From: Opitutaceae bacterium
GTDB lineage: Bacteria; Verrucomicrobiota; Verrucomicrobiia; Opitutales; Opitutaceae
DNA length: 35,046 nucleotides
Direction: 5' to 3'
Assembly (NCBI GenBank): GCA_030648295.1
Contig: JAUSID010000204.1
Location: forward strand, 1-35,046
Positions within the stretch are counted from its first letter, which is position 1, and each line of letters begins with the position of its first letter. The position numbers were made by a program, and so were the translations under genes. This document shows positions 23,142 to 31,943 of this stretch, in pieces. The notes under the pieces are model-generated. The model was given only the letters and a program-made list of their open reading frames with translations. It searched no databases and was not told where the DNA came from.

Positions 23142-23175
23142 GGGTGGACGTGCCGCGCGGGTAGCGCGACCACCC
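23142..23175. repeat. GC-rich inverted repeat between oxidoreductase and DDAH-like genes
   Basis: GGGTGGACGTGC and GCGCGACCACCC are inverted with 10 of 12 pairs around a 10-base centre. It lies 13 bp past the oxidoreductase stop and could act as a factor-independent hairpin, but has no T-tract. Confidence 0.6.
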
Positions 23176-23187
23176 TTCGCTTCATCC

Positions 23188-24633
23188 TCAAATCTGCTTC
23201 AGCGATGGCAGTACGAAGGGAGAGCGATACTCCCGCGCGAGCAGCTCGTTCGCCGCGCGATTGCTCACAAACCGTTCCTCCTTCGGCTCGACTTGCAACG
23301 GCGCGCCGAGCGTAAGCTGGTTTTCCGCCGCGTTGACGCGATTGGTCGCGAGATGTTTTTCGGTGCGTTCGAACGTCTCGAGCGCGTGGGTCGCCGACCT
23401 CAATTTCCCGAGTTGCTGTTTGATTTCCGCCGTACTCGCGCGCCGGCCGAGGCGATACGAGATGTTGCCGATGTGGCAGAGCGCGGTGGATTGGTGTCCC
23501 TCCAGGATGTCCGCTCGAAGATCGGAGACCTTGCGGCTGCGCACTGCATTCAGGAAATTCACGAAGTGGTTTTCGCCCTTGCCTTCGAAGGGGCGGACAA
23601 GCGTACCCTCCAGATCGAAGAGCGAACCGCCGGCAATGATTCCCTTGGTCCCATAAAAGATGTTACCGCCCTTCATGGTCGCACTGAACGGCTCCGTCTT
23701 CAGCCCGCGCGTTTCGGAAATGATCGTCTTGTCGCCGAAATCGAAAATCACGACCTGCGTGTTCGGCGTCTCGGCCGCGTCCTTGTAACCGAGCCGGCCG
23801 CCAAAGCTGATGACCGAACGGCCGAGCCCCGTGACACCGAGGCCCCAGCGCACGACGTCGAGCGAGTGGATGTTGTTGTTCCCCAGCTCGCCATTGCCGG
23901 TGGCCCAGAACCAGTGCCAGTCGTAGTGGAGTTTCGGCCGCCGGAGCGGGCCCATCGGCGCGGGGCCGCAGAACAGGTTGTAGTCAACGTGCCCGGGAAC
24001 CGGATACTCACCCGGCGCTCCGATCGAACCGCGACCACCGTAAACAATGCTGCGCGCCAGCTTCACTTCGCCGAGCTCACCCTTGCGCATGTAGTCGACC
24101 GCGGCGGCGTTCGGGCCGCTCGAGCGATACTGCGTGCCACCCTGGCAAATCCGGCCGAGCTTCCGCGCGGCCTCCACCATCCGGCGTCCCTCGACGATAT
24201 TGTGGCTGACGGGTTTTTCGACATACACGTCCTTGCCCGCCTGCATCGCCCAAATCGCTGCGAGTACGTGCCAGTGGTTCGGCGTCGCGACGAAGACGGC
24301 GTCAATCGACTTGTCCTCCAGCAGCACGCGCAAGTCCTGCACGGTTTTGGGCCGGGCGCGTTTCGCCTCCACGAGCTGCGCCGCGACTTCATCCGCGCGC
24401 GTCGGATCCGGATCACACACGCAGGCGATTTCACAGTCGGCCAGCTTGGCCAGCTCGCGCGCATGCTGCTTGCCGCGGATGCCGCAGCCGATGATCCCGA
24501 CCGTGATTTTGTCGCTGGCACTGGCCGCGCGCGTTTCCGCTGCGGCGAGTGACTTCGGCAGCGCCGCCGCGGCGACCGCGGCGGCAACGAGCATCGAGTT
24601 TTCCAGAAATTCCCGGCGAGTGAGGGGTATCAT
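23188..24633 (-). CDS. Tat-type Gfo/Idh/MocA oxidoreductase (481 aa)
   Basis: ATG 24633 gives a twin-arginine-like leader (LTRREFLENSMLVAAAVAAAALP, about 4-26). The Rossmann domain starts KITVGIIGCGIRGKQHA (GxGxxG), with the FVATPNHWH and VEKPVSHNIVEG signatures of the family (EKP). The C-terminal alpha/beta domain contains QGGTQYRSSG, the DYNLFCGPAP region and the NNNIHSLDVVRWGL loop typical of PVC-group members. It probably oxidises or reduces a sugar hydroxyl with tightly bound NAD(P), which would travel with the folded protein through Tat. It lies between the glycoside hydrolase and DDAH genes on the same strand. Confidence 0.92.
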   Translation of the reverse strand: MIPLTRREFLENSMLVAAAVAAAALPKSLAAAETRAASASDKITVGIIGCGIRGKQHARELAKLADCEIACVCDPDPTRADEVAAQLVEAKRARPKTVQDLRVLLEDKSIDAVFVATPNHWHVLAAIWAMQAGKDVYVEKPVSHNIVEGRRMVEAARKLGRICQGGTQYRSSGPNAAAVDYMRKGELGEVKLARSIVYGGRGSIGAPGEYPVPGHVDYNLFCGPAPMGPLRRPKLHYDWHWFWATGNGELGNNNIHSLDVVRWGLGVTGLGRSVISFGGRLGYKDAAETPNTQVVIFDFGDKTIISETRGLKTEPFSATMKGGNIFYGTKGIIAGGSLFDLEGTLVRPFEGKGENHFVNFLNAVRSRKVSDLRADILEGHQSTALCHIGNISYRLGRRASTAEIKQQLGKLRSATHALETFERTEKHLATNRVNAAENQLTLGAPLQVEPKEERFVSNRAANELLAREYRSPFVLPSLKQI

Positions 24634-24659
24634 GATGAATGAGGTTAAGAGGTGACTTC

Positions 24660-24870
24660 TGGGTTTGTCATTCTGACCCTGAGTGGAGCGAAGGGGAAGA
24701 ATCCAGTCCCTCGACAGGCTCGGGACCCTGAGCTTGCCGAATGGGCACCATGCCCGCAACCGCTCGCGCCACTGGATGCTTCGCTACGCTCAGCATGACA
24801 AAGGGGAATGTTCATCCGTGTGTTCCACGCAATCCGCGCCGCGAATTACTGTGCGTCTCAGAATGACACA
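24660..24870. repeat. GTCATTCTGA-type interspersed repeats
   Basis: TTTGTCATTCTGA (24663-24675) and TCAGCATGACAAA (24790-24802) form inverted ends. Inside are TGGAGCGAAGGGGAAGAATC and the inverted pair CCCTCGACAGGCTCGGG / CCCTGAGCTTGCCGAATGGG (24708-24745). A further CTCAGAATGACAC lies near 24855. Sequences of this kind are common in many bacterial genomes. It separates two genes of the catabolic region. Confidence 0.75.
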
Positions 24871-24881
24871 CGAGAGTGAAT

Positions 24882-26375
24882 TCATCGATTTGAAGCGCGC
24901 TTTTCCGCGCGGAGATATAGCACGGCGTCGCGGTCGAATGGCGCTTTGAATTCCCGGGCGCCACCGGCAGCGACAACCCGCTCTTCGCCGGCGATCGCTC
25001 CGCTCGACGGATTGATCCACTCCGCGCGAAACGCGCCGGCTTTGAGTTCCACCGTGAAAGCCTCGTTCGGCTTCGGTTGATAGATCACATATTCGTTTCC
25101 CGGATCGGCGAGGCAGTAGCCGGTGGACGCGAGCGCATCGAGTGGTTTTGTGGCGGCGAGATTCAATCGCCCGGCCAGGCGACGCGCATGGCCCATCGCG
25201 GCCCGAATGGGCTCCCATTGCGGATCACCGGGCTTGCCGAGGATCGAGCCGTCATACGGATCCATGAAGAGAGGATTGTGGCCGCGAACGAAACTCTTCC
25301 ACACCCAGCCGACGTTGCCGCCGACGCCCCAGATGTGATCGGTGTCGAGCAGGCTGACTTTTCTGCCGTCCCACGCCGGTGGATTCTCGCCGTAGCGATC
25401 GTTCTTCCCGGGCGAGATCCAGTCGGCGGGACTCATCAACATGCTGTCGACGCGCTCCGCGCCGTGGCCGGTGATGCCGACGGGATGCTGCTTCCGCCTG
25501 GTCTTCTCGTGGTCGCGAATCGTGTTCGCGACCCACCAATCCCAGTTCTTTTCACCGCCTTCGTTGATCACCTCATAGAGGACGTTGTCGAAATCGTTCA
25601 CGGTATCGACGACCTGGCGGATGTAGGCTTCCTGAAACGCGGTCACCGTTGGATGCGTCAGGTTGTGCACGTCCCCCGTGATGCCGTCGGTGCCCTTGCT
25701 GGGATCGATGCCGTTGATGTTGTTCTCCGGATGAAACGGATGCGATTTCCACGCCCAACCGGCGGGCGCGGCCCGGCCGCGGTTGCCGTGAAACAATCCC
25801 CACCCTTCGAACAGCATCACTGAGACATAAATTCCGCGATGCCCGGCCGCCTGCACGCGCGTGCGCAACCGCTCAAAGTAGTTCGCCTCGAATTTCGTCA
25901 GGTCGAACTTCGGTTTGCCGTCGAGCGCGTTCCCCGGACCGGTTCGCCGCCACGGGAGCGGCGCTGCGACGTGGATAAAATCCTTCCCCAAGAGCCGATT
26001 CGCACGCGTGTCCCACGTCGTGGAATCCCACGCCCACAGCCGGATGAAGTTGTGATGATGCCGCTCGAGGAAATCGAGGTAGCCGTTGAAATCGAATTTC
26101 TCCGGCGGGTCCGCGCGACCCATGTCGACCAGCGTGTTCCACGTGTGGGCGCCGGTGAGATAAACGATCTTGCCCGTTGCATCCGCGAAATAGCGCGAGT
26201 TCGCCGCACTGACCCGCAGCGGACCGCTGGCGGGCGCGGCGATGCTCGCGGTTCCAGCGATCAGTGCCACCCACGCTGCACATGTGGCATAGTGTCGGCT
26301 GCGTCGCGGCTTCAGGCCGGCGTGACCGGGTGGGAGTAGCGTGACGGGATGAAAACCAAAATGTCTCTTCATCAT
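24882..26375 (-). CDS. Exported apiosidase-like (DUF4038) glycoside hydrolase (about 497 aa)
   Basis: The catalytic (beta/alpha)8 domain begins RYFADATGKIVYLTGAHTWN and contains the barrel motifs NFIRLWAWD, VSVMLFEGWG and YEVINEGGEKN (acid/base Glu after Asn, clan GH-A), then MDPYDGSIL. A small C-terminal beta domain (EWINPSSG to AVLYLR) resembles the putative collagen-binding domain often fused to this family. GH140 apiosidases cut apiose side chains of rhamnogalacturonan II, but most members are uncharacterised. The start is uncertain: MM at 26375/26372 precedes a long n-region ending in a signal core (CAAWVALIAGTASIAAPASG), and codons between read repeat-like sequence (LLPPGHAGLKPRRS). Confidence 0.87.
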   Translation of the reverse strand: MMKRHFGFHPVTLLPPGHAGLKPRRSRHYATCAAWVALIAGTASIAAPASGPLRVSAANSRYFADATGKIVYLTGAHTWNTLVDMGRADPPEKFDFNGYLDFLERHHHNFIRLWAWDSTTWDTRANRLLGKDFIHVAAPLPWRRTGPGNALDGKPKFDLTKFEANYFERLRTRVQAAGHRGIYVSVMLFEGWGLFHGNRGRAAPAGWAWKSHPFHPENNINGIDPSKGTDGITGDVHNLTHPTVTAFQEAYIRQVVDTVNDFDNVLYEVINEGGEKNWDWWVANTIRDHEKTRRKQHPVGITGHGAERVDSMLMSPADWISPGKNDRYGENPPAWDGRKVSLLDTDHIWGVGGNVGWVWKSFVRGHNPLFMDPYDGSILGKPGDPQWEPIRAAMGHARRLAGRLNLAATKPLDALASTGYCLADPGNEYVIYQPKPNEAFTVELKAGAFRAEWINPSSGAIAGEERVVAAGGAREFKAPFDRDAVLYLRAEKRASNR

Positions 26376-26486
26376 GGCCACGGCGTGGAGCCATTTCTGG
26401 CGGAGCACCGCGGCGATGTCACGAGTGTAATCACCGGCTTCGACCGGCTCTGCCAGCGCTTGAGGTGCGCTGGCTTTACCAGCCAC

Positions 26487-26986
26487 GTTTCATGCAGCGT
26501 TACCTTTGCGAAGCACGCTTGCGGTTTCCCATTCTCCGCCATTCGCGTTCATTTGCGTTTATTCGCGGTTGAACCGAATGGCTGGGATCTGGACCGCGGA
26601 TAACGCTGATCTCGCGGATCGACGCGGAGCCGCGAGGACCATCTGCGCCATCTGCGAAATCCGCGGTGAAATGTCCTGGCTCCGGTGGCACACCGCGCAT
26701 GGCCCGTGTATCGGGCTAACCGCATCGGGCACTGCCGCCAGTTGCCGCCGTCCGCCTCGCCTGCCCGTGCCACTTCAATCCATGCGGGCGGGACGCCCGC
26801 GCTCCCAGGGAACGAGTTTCGATTTTGTCCGGCCAGCCTCGTTACCTCGGCTGCTACGGAAACGGGAATCGCCATGAGTTTTTGCGGCATGGCGACGAGC
26901 GCCAGCCCTGCAAAGCGTGTGGTTCATTACGACCAACATATTGGTCTCTGCGTTCGAATAGTCAGATAAACAGGTCTCCAAACCCG
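26487..26986. repeat. Gene-free spacer built of repeats
   Basis: 26541-26570 equals the right arm of the inverted repeat at 14741-14770 with only two differences. 26593-26619 and 26641-26667 are inverted 27-bp arms of GCGGAT/CTGAT words. 26781-26805 has GCGGGCGGGACGCCCGC. 26833-26857 repeats 19736-19760 with one change. No gene is supported on either strand. Confidence 0.75.
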
Positions 26987-27988
26987 CTACCGCCGCGTCT
27001 CCTGCAGCAGCACTTCCTTCCCGCCCCGTTCGTGGCTGAGTTGGGCGGCCTCGATGAATTCCATGACCTCGATGCTTTCCGCTGGATCGACCGGCGGCCG
27101 GCCCGTGTGGAAGAATTCGGCGATTTCCCGCACGAGGCCCTCGTAAGTTCGCGCCTTCGGGTCCCGCACGAATTCCGTCGTGCCTTGCGTGCCCCAGACC
27201 TGGACCGGCGGTACTTTCTCGTCCTTGCGCGGTGAATAGTACACGCCAATGCGGCCATCCTTCCATTTCCCCGTCGTGATGTCGGCGCCGTTTTCCATCT
27301 TGCGCGATACGCTCACGCAGCCGCGGCCCATCACGGCATACAACGACTCGACCCCGTGAATGCCGTAGAACGCGAGATCGGGGTGCCCCGGCAACTTGCT
27401 GATGGAGGAGCTGCCCTGGACTTTGGTGACTTTCCCCACGCCGGGATTGTCCCGCAGCCGCTGCATGTCGCCGCCAAATCGCGCGGTGGAGGCCGAGAAA
27501 AACGGTGTGCCGGAGGCCTTGGCCAACGCGACGATTTGCCGGGCATCCTTCGCGCTCGCCGCGATCGGCTTGTCGATGAAGACACGCTTGCCCGCCTTCA
27601 ACACGGGCCGCACCTGTTCCAGATGCACGCGACCATCCACGCTCTGCAGAAGAACGACGTCCACCTTCGTCATCAGTTCCTCAATACTGTCAACGAACTC
27701 AACCTGGTATTTCTCGCGCATCGTCGTGGCGAACCGTTCAATCCGATCGGCGCTCGCGGGGATGTCGGGACTTCCCCCTTTGAACGCCGCGACCACCTTG
27801 ATTTTCCACTCGGGATGCGATCGAAAAAGATCGGCGAAGGCCGGCACATGCGACGTGTCGGTGCCGATGACACCAGCTCTGAGCTGCTTGGTCGCCCAGG
27901 GCGCGGCTTCCGCCGCGAACGCAATGGTTCCGGCCGCAAGCGCAGAGACGAGGGCCAGGGCAATAATTCGAGGGGTGGTCATAAACAT
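26987..27988 (-). CDS. Exported Gfo/Idh/MocA-like oxidoreductase (333 aa)
   Basis: Sec-type signal peptide (RIIALALVSALAAGTIAFAAEA). The Rossmann part begins LRAGVIGTDTSHVPAF, where the usual GxGxxG is replaced by GTDTSH, and continues VVLLQSVDGRVHLEQV and FIDKPIAAS (the EKP motif is DKP). The nucleotide site is therefore altered, and the protein may bind its cofactor differently or not act as a classical dehydrogenase. The C-terminal domain is short. It starts 13 bp after the DUF1080 gene stop (ATG 27988, or 27982), as the last gene of the TonB-receptor operon. Such proteins are often encoded beside DUF1080 hydrolases. Confidence 0.88.
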   Translation of the reverse strand: MFMTTPRIIALALVSALAAGTIAFAAEAAPWATKQLRAGVIGTDTSHVPAFADLFRSHPEWKIKVVAAFKGGSPDIPASADRIERFATTMREKYQVEFVDSIEELMTKVDVVLLQSVDGRVHLEQVRPVLKAGKRVFIDKPIAASAKDARQIVALAKASGTPFFSASTARFGGDMQRLRDNPGVGKVTKVQGSSSISKLPGHPDLAFYGIHGVESLYAVMGRGCVSVSRKMENGADITTGKWKDGRIGVYYSPRKDEKVPPVQVWGTQGTTEFVRDPKARTYEGLVREIAEFFHTGRPPVDPAESIEVMEFIEAAQLSHERGGKEVLLQETRR

Positions 27989-28001
27989 AAGATAGCGGAT
28001 T

Positions 28002-28895
28002 TCATTTCACCGGATGCAACTCGATCCGGCGGAAGAAAATCTCGGCGCCTTCAGACTGAAACAGAATCCGGCCCTCGCGGAACGTGCTATCCTGGCCGCC
28101 GTTGACCTGCATGCCGTTCAGGATGAAGGCGACGTTGCCGCCGTTGCAAACCAGCTCGAGCCGGTTCCACTCGCCGACGGGCTTTTCCACGTCGTTCCGA
28201 CCGCGGGCGCCGGTCACGTTTTTCACGTCCGGATCCTTGTCGCGCCAGAAGACGCGCGTTCCCGTGCTTCGGCCGAATTGCATCAGCTTGCCTTCGGGAC
28301 TCCAGAGTGGGTGCGTTTTGCCGGGCACCACCGTGGCCTTCAGCGAGGGGGAGATTCGCTCCGTCGATCCGCGTTCATGGCCACCGACCAGAATCATGTC
28401 GCCGGTCCCGCCCTCGATAATCTGGCACTCGATCGAGCGCATCCACGCGCCGCTGAAGTCCGTTTTGTAGTTACCCTCTTCGCCCTGGCAGTGCAGCAGC
28501 ACCCCCGAATCGCGGAGGACGTTTTTCCGTGAGCCCCACGTTGGGTTTCCCCAGCGGTATTCGGCCACCAGCCGGTAATTCGCGTAGCGTCCGTTCGTGA
28601 TCAGTCCGCCCCAGTGCTGCCCGCTAATGCGGATGGCGGGCGCGCCGTCGATCTGATCGACGACAGTGAACACCCGGTCCGGATCTTCGCGGCCCTGAAT
28701 TTTCTTGTTCACCTCCACCGGACCGGACGCGCCAATCCAGGTATAAAAATTGGAGAGGTCCTTTCCGTTGAAGAGCACAATCGGCTCGCGCGGCGTGATG
28801 GCGGTCGGCTCGGTGGACGCGGCAGCGAACGCCATGGGAGCGATCAGCGCGGACACCCACGCGACCCACCCGACATGGAAAGCAATGCGTCGCAT
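28002..28895 (-). CDS. Exported DUF1080 / 3-keto-disaccharide hydrolase-like protein (297 aa)
   Basis: Signal peptide (VAWVSALIAPMAFAAAS), then the concanavalin-like jelly-roll of the DUF1080 family: IVLFNGKDLSNFYTW, GGLITNGRYANYRL, YRWGNPTWGSRKNVLRDSG, SIECQIIEGGTGDMILVGG, NRLELVCNGGNVAFILNG and a terminal ILFQSEGAEIFFRRIEL. Members characterised so far act on 3-keto-glycosides, which fits the neighbouring oxidoreductase genes. It should act in the periplasm. It lies in the operon 37 bp after the dehydrogenase gene and 13 bp before the oxidoreductase gene. Confidence 0.93.
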   Translation of the reverse strand: MRRIAFHVGWVAWVSALIAPMAFAAASTEPTAITPREPIVLFNGKDLSNFYTWIGASGPVEVNKKIQGREDPDRVFTVVDQIDGAPAIRISGQHWGGLITNGRYANYRLVAEYRWGNPTWGSRKNVLRDSGVLLHCQGEEGNYKTDFSGAWMRSIECQIIEGGTGDMILVGGHERGSTERISPSLKATVVPGKTHPLWSPEGKLMQFGRSTGTRVFWRDKDPDVKNVTGARGRNDVEKPVGEWNRLELVCNGGNVAFILNGMQVNGGQDSTFREGRILFQSEGAEIFFRRIELHPVK

Positions 28896-28932
28896 CGTAG
28901 GGTGATGGTTGGGTTTGAGGGTAAGGACGCGT

Positions 28933-31900
28933 TTACTTCAACGCCCGCAGCCACGCGACCAAATCGAGCAGCTGTTGATCCGTGAACGCCTGCTCGAGGC
29001 CGGCCGGCATGAGACTCGTCGACATCATATGCCGGCCCAGGATTTGGGCTGATGGGATGGACTTTTCCTGCCCGCCGAGATCGAGCAGCACGAGGGCATC
29101 GGCGGTCTCGCTCTTGATCATCCCCGCCACGCTCTGACCATCGGCGGTCTCAACGAGGTGAGTTTCGTAGTCCTGAGCGATGGTGGCGTTCGGAAAAAGA
29201 ATCGATTCGAGCAGATCGCGCGGCTGCCGGATCTGGCCGATACGACTCAGGTCCGGACCCACGGCACGGCCGATGTCGGTGGCCTTGTGACAGGCGATGC
29301 AACTGCTGGCCGCAAAGATTTTCCGGCCTTCCTCTGATCGTCCGTCGGCCGCCCGCGCGGTCAGCGCTTCGAGCTTGCGTCGCTTCGCGTCGTTGGCCGC
29401 CGCCGCCTGGCGGACCGCTGGCCCGAGAATCTCTTCGTAGACCTCCGACGGCAGCGACTGGAAGTTGCTGCGGACGACACTTTCGTCGAACGAGCCGAAC
29501 ACCGGCGATTGCGCGAAGCGTTGTGCCCACAACCGTCCCGTCTCCGGGTCGATTTTTTTCCGCATCGCAAGCAGCAGCCCGCTCAATTCCATCGGGCCGG
29601 CAGTCGCCAGCGTCGGCGCGAGCGCATGCAGTTGTTCCTTCTTCAGTCGTGCCTGCGTGAGGAAGCGGGCCGCATCGACGCGCGCGGTCACGGAGGTACC
29701 GGTCGTGAGGATTTCGAGCAGCCAGCCAAACGCCTCCGGCTTGAGCGGCTCGCCCGGTCGCGACAAAGCCGCGAGAGCCTTGAGCCGCGTCGGCAACGGA
29801 CGCAGCGGATCCTGCATGATTCGCTGCAGCACCGGATCAAAACGCTTCGTCTGCAGCTTGCCGATGGCCTCCAGCAACAGCTGCAGGTCGGCCCCACCGG
29901 TCGCGGCCGATGCCGCCTGCAGACTTTTCTCCAGCGGAGGAAACCAGGACTCGCTGCTCACCTTGCCGGCCTGCCGCACGATGATCCGCCATGCCGTTTG
30001 CTGGAATTCCAGCGAGGAATGCTGGAGCATCGCCGCGACAATTTTTTGCGCGGGCGGCTTCGCGAGCTGCGGTACGGTCACTTCCATCAGAATCCCGGCG
30101 GCGCGCGCACCGGGCTGGCGCCGGGTCAGCAACGAATTCAAATCATCGTAACAGAGCTCGATCGCGCGAGGATGCCGGGACGCGACACCGAGGGCCGTGC
30201 GCGCGAGTTCGGCGTCGCTCGAATCGAAATGCACTTTGGCGAGCCGCAGCACCGCATCCTGCCGCTCGGGGTCGTTCGCGGTTTGCTCGAGGACAACAAT
30301 CAGCCGCCGCGCCAGCATGCGGTTGGTGGCGGCGCGCAGTGTCTCAACATTGAACGCGTTGGTATTGATGGCGGCGAACATCGCCGCGTGCTCGAGCGTG
30401 GCATCGAGTGGTGCGGCGAGCAGTTGGAGCAGCGCGTCGCGGTGATCGACCCCGAGCCGCCGCGACCGCGCAATGTTTTCCAGCGCGCGCAGCTGCCCAT
30501 GCGGCCGCGTTGAATCGAGCAGATCGCCCGCCGTAATGGTGGCAGGTCCCTTGGGGGTGGAAAGCCGCGTGGCTTTCTCCCGGACCATCCAGCGGGGGTC
30601 GGTACGCAGCTTGTCCAATTCGGCCGGCGGGAGCGCGGACCAATCGATCTTAGACCCGTAGGCATCAGCCACGCGCGGGTGGTCCTGCCGGCGAATTCGA
30701 TAAACCGCGCCGCGCAGATCCGGCTTCGAAGAGAGACTCGACGGACAGCCGCGACGGAACCAGCCGCCGGTATCGAGGACGAGCAGCGATCCATCGGCGT
30801 CTTCGATTACGTCGGCAAAATGAGCGTTGGGATCGTTGAGCTTGAAGAATTCGTGCTCGGTTGCCTTGTAGCTCGCGCCGGCGCCGGCCAGCGCGACGCG
30901 CACGAGCTTCTGGGTGTTGAAGAACGTGACGAACAGGTTGTCCTGCCACGCCGGATTCAGCGTGCCGGAGCGGTAGCGCAGGAATCCGGACACCGCGACG
31001 TGCCCGAAGTTGTGCACCGGCGGCATGTGATCTCGCGTGTGCGGCAAGTCGGCGAGCGTGGTGTTGCGGGTCCGGCCGCCGTCGGCGCGCTCGTAGACGC
31101 CACCATACAACCAGTGAATCAATGTATCACCGCGCGGTTGCTGGTAGTGGATGTTGACCACGCCAATCACTTCGCCCTCGGGCGTGAAGTCGACTTCAAC
31201 CGAGTTGGCCATCCCGCCGAGCGAGTGCCATTCGATGTTGCCGCCGTCGGGATCGGCTGACCACACGCCGGTGGCCCGACCATCGCGCACGAGCGTGCCG
31301 TCCTTCTGCACGACTTTGGCGCGTTGGTTGCCACACCAGAACAGCCGGCCGTTGGGGTGCAGAAACGGGCCGTGGATGTGCGTGCCGTTTCCGGTGTGAA
31401 AATCGAAACCGTCGACTACGAGTTCACGCCGGTCGGCCACCGCATCGCCGTTCGTGTCGGTGAGCTTCCAGATTCCGGGCGGCGAGGCGACGTAGAGCGA
31501 TCCATCCAGCCAGACGCCACCCGACGGAAAGGTCATCTTGTCTGCGAACACGTTCGAGCGATCAAACGTTCCGTCGCCGTTCGTGTCCTCGAGCACGATG
31601 ACGCGGTTGGGCAGCTGTTCATCGATGGACTTCTTGTCGAGATTCAGCCCCGCGGCGTCGCCGATGAACAACCGCCCGCGGTCGTCCAGGCATCCCATGA
31701 TCGGATAATTCAGCAGCGGCGGCGCGGCGGCGACCACCGCGTCGAGCCCCGCCGGGAGCTCGACTCGCGATAGGAGCGGTTCCGCGGCCGTGGAAACAAG
31801 CGTGAGCCCGAGGGTGCCGCAAAGAATCAGCCCCGAGATTTTTCTGGAGGGACGACCTCCGCGTCGTCCGCGGCCCGCGCGGAGGCGGGCCCTCCACCAG

Positions 31901-31941
31901 TGCGCATCCATTGTCGGGGTTACCTCTGGAAATCCCCCCAT
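28933..31941 (-). CDS. PVC-type membrane-bound dehydrogenase with C-terminal c-type haem domain (1002 aa)
   Basis: The N-terminal beta-propeller carries NHL-like strands (GCLDDRGRLFIGDAAG, EDTNGDGTFD, GGVWLDGSLYVASPPGIW, HIHGPFLHPNGRLFWCGN), followed by HEAT-like helices (about 500-830). The C-terminal haem domain has SCIACH (CxxCH), GPDLSRIG and a downstream MMSTSLMPAG Met as likely sixth ligand. This is the standard architecture of the PVC dehydrogenase/haem-binding family. ATG 31941 lies 2 bp after the receptor stop; ATG 31911 gives a better leader (MDAHWW) and has AGAGG upstream. The Arg-rich n-region is encoded by a structured repeat. It likely passes electrons from sugar oxidation to the respiratory chain. 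Confidence 0.92.
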   Translation of the reverse strand: MGGFPEVTPTMDAHWWRARLRAGRGRRGGRPSRKISGLILCGTLGLTLVSTAAEPLLSRVELPAGLDAVVAAAPPLLNYPIMGCLDDRGRLFIGDAAGLNLDKKSIDEQLPNRVIVLEDTNGDGTFDRSNVFADKMTFPSGGVWLDGSLYVASPPGIWKLTDTNGDAVADRRELVVDGFDFHTGNGTHIHGPFLHPNGRLFWCGNQRAKVVQKDGTLVRDGRATGVWSADPDGGNIEWHSLGGMANSVEVDFTPEGEVIGVVNIHYQQPRGDTLIHWLYGGVYERADGGRTRNTTLADLPHTRDHMPPVHNFGHVAVSGFLRYRSGTLNPAWQDNLFVTFFNTQKLVRVALAGAGASYKATEHEFFKLNDPNAHFADVIEDADGSLLVLDTGGWFRRGCPSSLSSKPDLRGAVYRIRRQDHPRVADAYGSKIDWSALPPAELDKLRTDPRWMVREKATRLSTPKGPATITAGDLLDSTRPHGQLRALENIARSRRLGVDHRDALLQLLAAPLDATLEHAAMFAAINTNAFNVETLRAATNRMLARRLIVVLEQTANDPERQDAVLRLAKVHFDSSDAELARTALGVASRHPRAIELCYDDLNSLLTRRQPGARAAGILMEVTVPQLAKPPAQKIVAAMLQHSSLEFQQTAWRIIVRQAGKVSSESWFPPLEKSLQAASAATGGADLQLLLEAIGKLQTKRFDPVLQRIMQDPLRPLPTRLKALAALSRPGEPLKPEAFGWLLEILTTGTSVTARVDAARFLTQARLKKEQLHALAPTLATAGPMELSGLLLAMRKKIDPETGRLWAQRFAQSPVFGSFDESVVRSNFQSLPSEVYEEILGPAVRQAAAANDAKRRKLEALTARAADGRSEEGRKIFAASSCIACHKATDIGRAVGPDLSRIGQIRQPRDLLESILFPNATIAQDYETHLVETADGQSVAGMIKSETADALVLLDLGGQEKSIPSAQILGRHMMSTSLMPAGLEQAFTDQQLLDLVAWLRALK
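31845..31896. repeat. Double-hairpin repeat coding for the dehydrogenase leader
   Basis: TGGAGG and CCTCCA ends enclose two hairpins, GACGAC-CTCCGC-GTCGTC and GGCCCGC-GCGGAG-GCGGGCC, whose loops are complementary to each other. It is in frame with the dehydrogenase gene and supplies about 17 residues, nine of them Arg, just before the hydrophobic signal core. Confidence 0.85.
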
Positions 31942-31943
31942 CG

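Noticed and set aside
24660-24870. Insertion sequence ends around the GTCATTCTGA repeats
   Set aside because: Inverted ends are present but there is no transposase; such repeats are widespread non-autonomous sequences.
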